A stretch of DNA of 46,165 nt from Rhabdothermincola sp037478855. GTDB taxonomy: Bacteria > Actinomycetota > Acidimicrobiia > Acidimicrobiales > Acidimicrobilacustridaceae. Shown one piece after another: positions 42,204 to 46,165 of the stretch. The stretch covers positions 1 through 46,165 of the forward strand of contig JBBFLY010000018.1 of the NCBI GenBank assembly GCA_037478855.1, in the 5' to 3' direction. The translations under genes were made by a program, and so were the position numbers. The notes under the pieces are model-generated. The model was not told the origin of the DNA. It made no database searches and saw only the letters and a program-made list of their open reading frames with translations. Each line of letters starts with the position of its first letter. The stretch's first letter is position 1.

Positions 42204-43381
42204 CCACCGACGCCGGCCACGTGCTGTTCACCCTCCGGCTGCCGGACCGCACGGGCGCAGCCCGGATGGCCCTGCACTTCGCGGCCGCGTTCCGCCGGGC
42301 CGGCCACGCCGTGACCGTCGTCCACGGTCCACCACCGACCGACGGCCCCTCGATCCTCGCGGACCTCCGGGAGGCCGGTGCCCACACCGCGCTGGATCGG
42401 CGCCTGGCCCGGCCGTGGAGTCCGCTGCTGGTGAGGGATCTCGTCGAGCGAGCCAAACGGGAGGAGGCCCGGGCCATCATCGGGGTGAACCAGCGGGACC
42501 GTCTTCCCGCCGTGCTCGCCGCGGCACGAGCGGGGGTGCCCGGCATCGTCATGGTGCAGAACCAGCACCACTTCTGGGGCAACGGCGTGCTGTCCCGGGC
42601 CAAGCGCTTCGCCTACCGGTTGAGCGTCGGCCGCTTCACCACGTTGGCCGTGTGCACCTCCGAGGTCGTGCGGTCGCAGATCGTCGCCTTCGGACTGCCC
42701 GAGGCGCGCACCGTCGTGCTCCCGAACGGGATCGATCCCGACGTCGGGCCGCCGCCTGCCGACCCCGACGACCGCCGGAGGCTGCGCGACGCCCTGGGCC
42801 TCGATGCGGCCCGTCTGGTGTTCGTCTCCGTCGGTCGCCTCGATCCGCAGAAGGGCCACGACGTGTTGATCGACGCTTTCGGGAGCGCGGCGGAGCTGCG
42901 GGACCAGGCCCAGGTGGTGATCGTCGGCGCCGGAGGAACCGGGGATCAGCTGCGAGCCCGATGGCCCGAAGAGCTCCGATCGAAGACCAGAGCAATGGGG
43001 TTGGAGGACACGATCCGCTTCACCGGCTGGCGCGACGACGTCGCGCAGATCCTCGCGATCGCCGACGGCTACGTCCACACCGCGAGATGGGAGGGGCCGG
43101 CGCTCCCGCTCGCGGTGATGGAGGCCATGGCTACCGGCCTGCCGACGGTGTTCACGGACTGCTCGGGGAGCCCACCGCACTTCGAGCAGGGGCGCGACGG
43201 TCTGATGGTGCGCTCCGGTGACCCCCACGACCTCGCTCGCGCGCTCACGCGCCTGGTCGCGATGGACGCCGACGCGCGGCGGGTGATGGGCGCGAACGCC
43301 GCCGCGCTGATCCGGGACCACTACGCCATCGACGACCTCGCGGCACGGTTCGTCGATTTGGTGCGCGGGACATGGCGTTGA
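42200..43381 (+). CDS. GT4-family glycosyltransferase, first of a pair
   Basis: A 393-residue GT-B enzyme. N-terminal LRLPDRTGAARMALHFA and MVQNQHHFWG are shared with the gene at 43421. The C-terminal donor site is FVSVGRLDPQKGHDVLIDAF, then GWRDDVAQILAIADGYVHTARWEG and MEAMATGLPTVFTDCSG. It is likely to add a sugar to the lipid-linked repeat unit. ATGA overlap with the second sulfotransferase. Donor sugar unknown. Confidence 0.9.
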   Translation: MTTDAGHVLFTLRLPDRTGAARMALHFAAAFRRAGHAVTVVHGPPPTDGPSILADLREAGAHTALDRRLARPWSPLLVRDLVERAKREEARAIIGVNQRDRLPAVLAAARAGVPGIVMVQNQHHFWGNGVLSRAKRFAYRLSVGRFTTLAVCTSEVVRSQIVAFGLPEARTVVLPNGIDPDVGPPPADPDDRRRLRDALGLDAARLVFVSVGRLDPQKGHDVLIDAFGSAAELRDQAQVVIVGAGGTGDQLRARWPEELRSKTRAMGLEDTIRFTGWRDDVAQILAIADGYVHTARWEGPALPLAVMEAMATGLPTVFTDCSGSPPHFEQGRDGLMVRSGDPHDLARALTRLVAMDADARRVMGANAAALIRDHYAIDDLAARFVDLVRGTWR

Positions 43382-43420
43382 CCGCTGCGAGGCACGACCA
43401 CGAGAGGAGGAGGTCCAGCG

Positions 43421-44602
43421 TTGGTTGACCGACCGCAGCGGATCGTGATGACGCTGCGCCTCCCGGACCGCACCGGCGCGGCACGCATGGCCCTCGGGTA
43501 CGCGAAGGCCTTCCTCCGCTCGGGACACGAGGTGACCCTGCTCCACGGCGCGCCGCCCGCCGGTGCGCCGTCGATCGTGTCCGACTTCGCCGCCATCGGC
43601 GCGACCACGGTGCGCACCCGTCGGATGGAGCAGCCGTGGAACCCGCTCCAGGCGGCCGATCTGACGCGGCACGCGCGCTCCGCCGGTGCCACCTGCGTCA
43701 TCGGGGTGAACCAGCGCGACCGTGTGCCGGCGCTGGTCGCGGCGCGCCGCCTGGGTGTCCCGGGGATCCTCATGGTTCAGAACCAGCACCGCTTCCACGG
43801 TCCGGCGCCGCTCGCCGCCGTCAAGCGCGCCGTGTACGCCCGCGCGGTGGCCCGGCTCACGACCCTGGCCGTGTGCACCTCCGAGGTGGTCCGCCAGGAG
43901 GTCCTCGAGCAGGGGCTCCCCGCTGAGCGCACGGTGGTGCTCCCCAACGGCATCGATCTCGAGCCGTTCCGGGTGACGCTCGGCGACGTCGAGCGGGCCG
44001 CGGTGCGCGACCAGCTCGGCGGGGATCCCCACCGCCTCCTGCTGCTCAGCGTGGGCCGGCTCGACCCGCAGAAAGGTCACGACCTGCTCATCAGCGCGCT
44101 CGCCGGGGCACCCGAGCTAGCCGAGCGGGTCCAAGTGGTGATCGTCGGTGACGGTGGCGGGCCGGATGTTCCACGACGCAACCAGGACTACGTCCGCTCG
44201 CTGCACGACCGGGTGCACCACGCGGGGCTCGAGCAGACCGTTCGCTTCGCGGGCTGGCGCGACGACGTGCCCGCTCTGCTCGGAGCAGCCGACGGGTACG
44301 TGCACGCCGCGAGATGGGAGGGCTCATCGCTCGCGATCATGGAGGCGATGGCTGCCGGATGCCCCACGGTGTTCACCGACTGCAGCGGCGCACCACCCCA
44401 CTATCGCGACGGCACCGACGGGATCATGGTGCGCACGGGTGACCCGGACGCATTGCGCGACGGGTTGCGTCGACTGGTCGAGCTCGACCCCGGACGACGG
44501 GCGCAGATGGGGGCGAGCGCGCGCCAGCTCGCCTTCGCGCACTTCGGCGTCGACGCGCTCGGCGACCGCTTCGTGGAGCTGGTCAGCGCGGTGCTGGCCT
44601 GA
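43421..44602 (+). CDS. GT4-family glycosyltransferase, second of a pair
   Basis: A 393-residue tandem paralog of the preceding gene: LRLPDRTGAARMALGYA, VIGVNQRDRVPALVAARRLG, SVGRLDPQKGHDLLISAL, GWRDDVPALLGAADGYVHAARWEG and FTDCSGAPPHY recur almost word for word. The pair probably arose by duplication and may add similar sugars in succession. The start is TTG 43421, preceded by GAGAGGAGGAGG. The 39-bp gap from its neighbour contrasts with the tight overlaps elsewhere in the operon. Confidence 0.9.
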   Translation: MVDRPQRIVMTLRLPDRTGAARMALGYAKAFLRSGHEVTLLHGAPPAGAPSIVSDFAAIGATTVRTRRMEQPWNPLQAADLTRHARSAGATCVIGVNQRDRVPALVAARRLGVPGILMVQNQHRFHGPAPLAAVKRAVYARAVARLTTLAVCTSEVVRQEVLEQGLPAERTVVLPNGIDLEPFRVTLGDVERAAVRDQLGGDPHRLLLLSVGRLDPQKGHDLLISALAGAPELAERVQVVIVGDGGGPDVPRRNQDYVRSLHDRVHHAGLEQTVRFAGWRDDVPALLGAADGYVHAARWEGSSLAIMEAMAAGCPTVFTDCSGAPPHYRDGTDGIMVRTGDPDALRDGLRRLVELDPGRRAQMGASARQLAFAHFGVDALGDRFVELVSAVLA

Positions 44603-44615
44603 GCGTCCGGTCCGC

Positions 44616-45992
44616 TCAGCTCGGATCGCCGGCGGCAGCCTGCGAGGAGCGCTCCCCGCTCGACACCAGGTTTCGCATGGTCGGCCACAGCGGATGGGTC
44701 CAGATCCCGAGGTGGTGGTGTGCGAGCCACCACAGCGCCACGAAGCTCCCGGCAGTGGTGGAGGCGGAGGCCACCGCGAGAGCCTCCACCCCCCAGAGCC
44801 GTGCGGCCACGAAGTCCGCGAGAACGGATGCGGCCAGCGAGCTGACGCTGACCACGAGCATGAGCCGCTCGAAGCCACAGAGGTTGAGGACGTTGCCGCT
44901 CAACCCGAGCGCGACGATGACCAGCTGTCCGAGCGCAAGGGTCACCAGCAGCGGCGCCGCGCCCCGATAGCCCTCACCCAGCACGAGCGACAGCATCGGA
45001 CCGGCCAGGAACGCACAGGCCACCAGCCCGACCGCGGAGGGGACGGTCACGATCAGCGCAGCCCGACGCACCCGGCGTTCGAGCTCGCGCATCCGGCCGA
45101 GCGCATGCAGGGCAGGGATGGCGGCGAGGAGCGTGAACTGGGCGGCGGTCAGCGGCACCCGTATGACGTTCATGAGCCTCAGCGCTGCCGCGTACAGGCC
45201 GGTGTCCTCCTCAGACAGCGTGGCACCGGCGATCCAGAGGTCGACCTGCAAACTGAGAAACAGCGCGACCTGCGTCACCATGAACGGCAGGCCCGCATGC
45301 AGGAGACGCGCTGGCGTGGCACCACGCCTCACCGACGCCTCCGTCGCTGTCACCTTCCGCGTCCGGACCACGAGCACCCCCACCGCCAGCGCGGAGGCGA
45401 CCATCGCGGCGACAAGGTTGACGACGAGGGCGGCGTCCGCCGTCGTGGGCCGTAGCGCGGACCATCCCAGCGGCAGGAGGAATCCGAGGGCCACCAGCGC
45501 GCCGCCGCTCGGTCCGGAGGCGACGTTGGCGATCTTGTAGTCACCCAGTGCCCGGAGCACGTCCGCGACGACGAGCAGCAGCCCGAGGACGAGGGCGAGC
45601 ATCGCCGCGAGTGCCACCGTCGTGCCCCATCCCAAGACGAGCGACCCCACGAACGCGGTCGCCACAGCACCCAGCGGCGCGACGATGCCGAAGGCCCGAC
45701 ATGCGGCGGCGATCACCGCCTGTGCGGCCCCGGGCTCCTGATGAGCCATACGGGAGGCCACGTCGCGCAGGGCGGCGCGGTTCAAGCCGCCTGACACCCC
45801 GATGCTGCCTCCCACCGCGATGCTGGAGGCCACCGAGAAGCGGCCGAACTGGTCGGTCCCGAGGGAACGGGCGAGCACCATCGCGATCGCGGTCGACGCC
45901 ACCAGACCCGCCAGGCGCGCCGCCAGGGCCCAGGTCGCCGGCGCGGCCCGGCGGATCCCGGCGCGCAGCTGGACCCGTCGCGGCGCGCTCAC
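44616..45992 (-). CDS. Wzx-like polysaccharide flippase
   Basis: A 458-residue membrane protein with about 12-14 helices. It starts with a short basic stretch, then WALAARLAGLVASTAIAMVLARSLGTDQFGRFSVA, the usual opening of MATE/MVF-type oligosaccharide flippases (SLGTxxFGxF). It would move the lipid-linked repeat unit across the membrane for polymerisation. It converges with the glycosyltransferase operon (13-bp gap). GTG 45992 overlaps the stop of the upstream gene as GTGA. Confidence 0.9.
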   Translation of the reverse strand: MSAPRRVQLRAGIRRAAPATWALAARLAGLVASTAIAMVLARSLGTDQFGRFSVASSIAVGGSIGVSGGLNRAALRDVASRMAHQEPGAAQAVIAAACRAFGIVAPLGAVATAFVGSLVLGWGTTVALAAMLALVLGLLLVVADVLRALGDYKIANVASGPSGGALVALGFLLPLGWSALRPTTADAALVVNLVAAMVASALAVGVLVVRTRKVTATEASVRRGATPARLLHAGLPFMVTQVALFLSLQVDLWIAGATLSEEDTGLYAAALRLMNVIRVPLTAAQFTLLAAIPALHALGRMRELERRVRRAALIVTVPSAVGLVACAFLAGPMLSLVLGEGYRGAAPLLVTLALGQLVIVALGLSGNVLNLCGFERLMLVVSVSSLAASVLADFVAARLWGVEALAVASASTTAGSFVALWWLAHHHLGIWTHPLWPTMRNLVSSGERSSQAAAGDPS

Positions 45993-46165
45993 GCCGAAGC
46001 GGTCGACGGGTCAGCGCGCACTGACGCCTGGACATCGTGGTGCCCTCCTCCCGCCGCGCTGCTCGCCCCCAGCACCCGCGCCACGATCACCAGCGGGATG
46101 CACCAACGCAGCCACTCGAACGGTGTCTCGATGCTCACCCCGAGGAGGATGACCTGGAACGCGAC
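45989..46165 (-). CDS. C-terminus of a membrane protein (5' part outside window)
   Basis: The last 58 residues of a gene entering from the right edge. A hydrophobic stretch, PFEWLRWCIPLVIVARVLG, is followed by a polar tail ending DPSTASA. The size of the visible part and its coupling (GTGA) to the flippase gene suggest a glycan polymerase or O-antigen ligase-like protein, but the fragment alone does not show this. Confidence 0.6.
   Translation of the reverse strand, partial: VAFQVILLGVSIETPFEWLRWCIPLVIVARVLGASSAAGGGHHDVQASVRADPSTASA

Noticed and set aside
42080..44080. 666-codon open frame on the minus strand
   Set aside because: It spans antisense across two well-supported glycosyltransferase genes; the composition is that of a shadow frame.

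Overview
The window is about 46 kb of very GC-rich chromosomal DNA with dense coding and frequent GTG starts. Its core genes (glyS, recO, uppS, a phoH-ybeY-CNNM-era operon, an excisionase-like HTH protein and an actinobacterial-style Tad locus) point to a high-GC actinobacterium. An Acidimicrobiia-type lineage is my inference from gene style, not a proven placement. No tRNA, rRNA, CRISPR array, transposase or integrase was found, and no gene-free stretch exceeds 300 bases.

Layout. (1) 1-12.8 kb, housekeeping: pyruvate phosphate dikinase (cut by the left edge), glycyl-tRNA synthetase, an RDD membrane protein with a proline-rich tail, recO, uppS, a DinG-type helicase, a small hypothetical protein and the era, CNNM, ybeY, phoH operon. 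(2) 12.8-21.9 kb: a protein with two Sm-like repeats, a small HTH protein, and a Tad/Flp pilus locus split into two transcription units (CpaB-like + TadZ; then CpaF, TadB, TadC, pilin and three TadE/G-like pseudopilins). An enoyl-CoA hydratase on the opposite strand separates the units. Each unit is preceded by the same 62-bp promoter architecture, which is the most striking non-coding signal here. (3) 22-36.7 kb: a polyamine uptake and catabolism island with a PotABCD transporter, four class III aminotransferases, an AsnC/Lrp regulator, gamma-aminobutyraldehyde dehydrogenase, a PuuB-like FAD oxidase and a methylmalonate/malonate-semialdehyde dehydrogenase. Together these could degrade both the C4 (putrescine to GABA) and C3 (aminopropyl to beta-alanine) parts of spermidine. 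(4) 36.8-38.2 kb: an MFS exporter. (5) 38.4-46.2 kb: an exopolysaccharide locus with an initiating sugar transferase, three GT4 glycosyltransferases, two tandem sulfotransferases, a Wzx-like flippase and the end of a membrane protein, suggesting a sulfated surface glycan.

Regulation. Six genes have a TAnnnT box 6-9 nt before the start codon, the geometry of leaderless transcription. Two divergent intergenic regions in the polyamine island carry repeats suited to operators: a perfect TTGACAAC inverted repeat and spaced TTCGCAA direct repeats.
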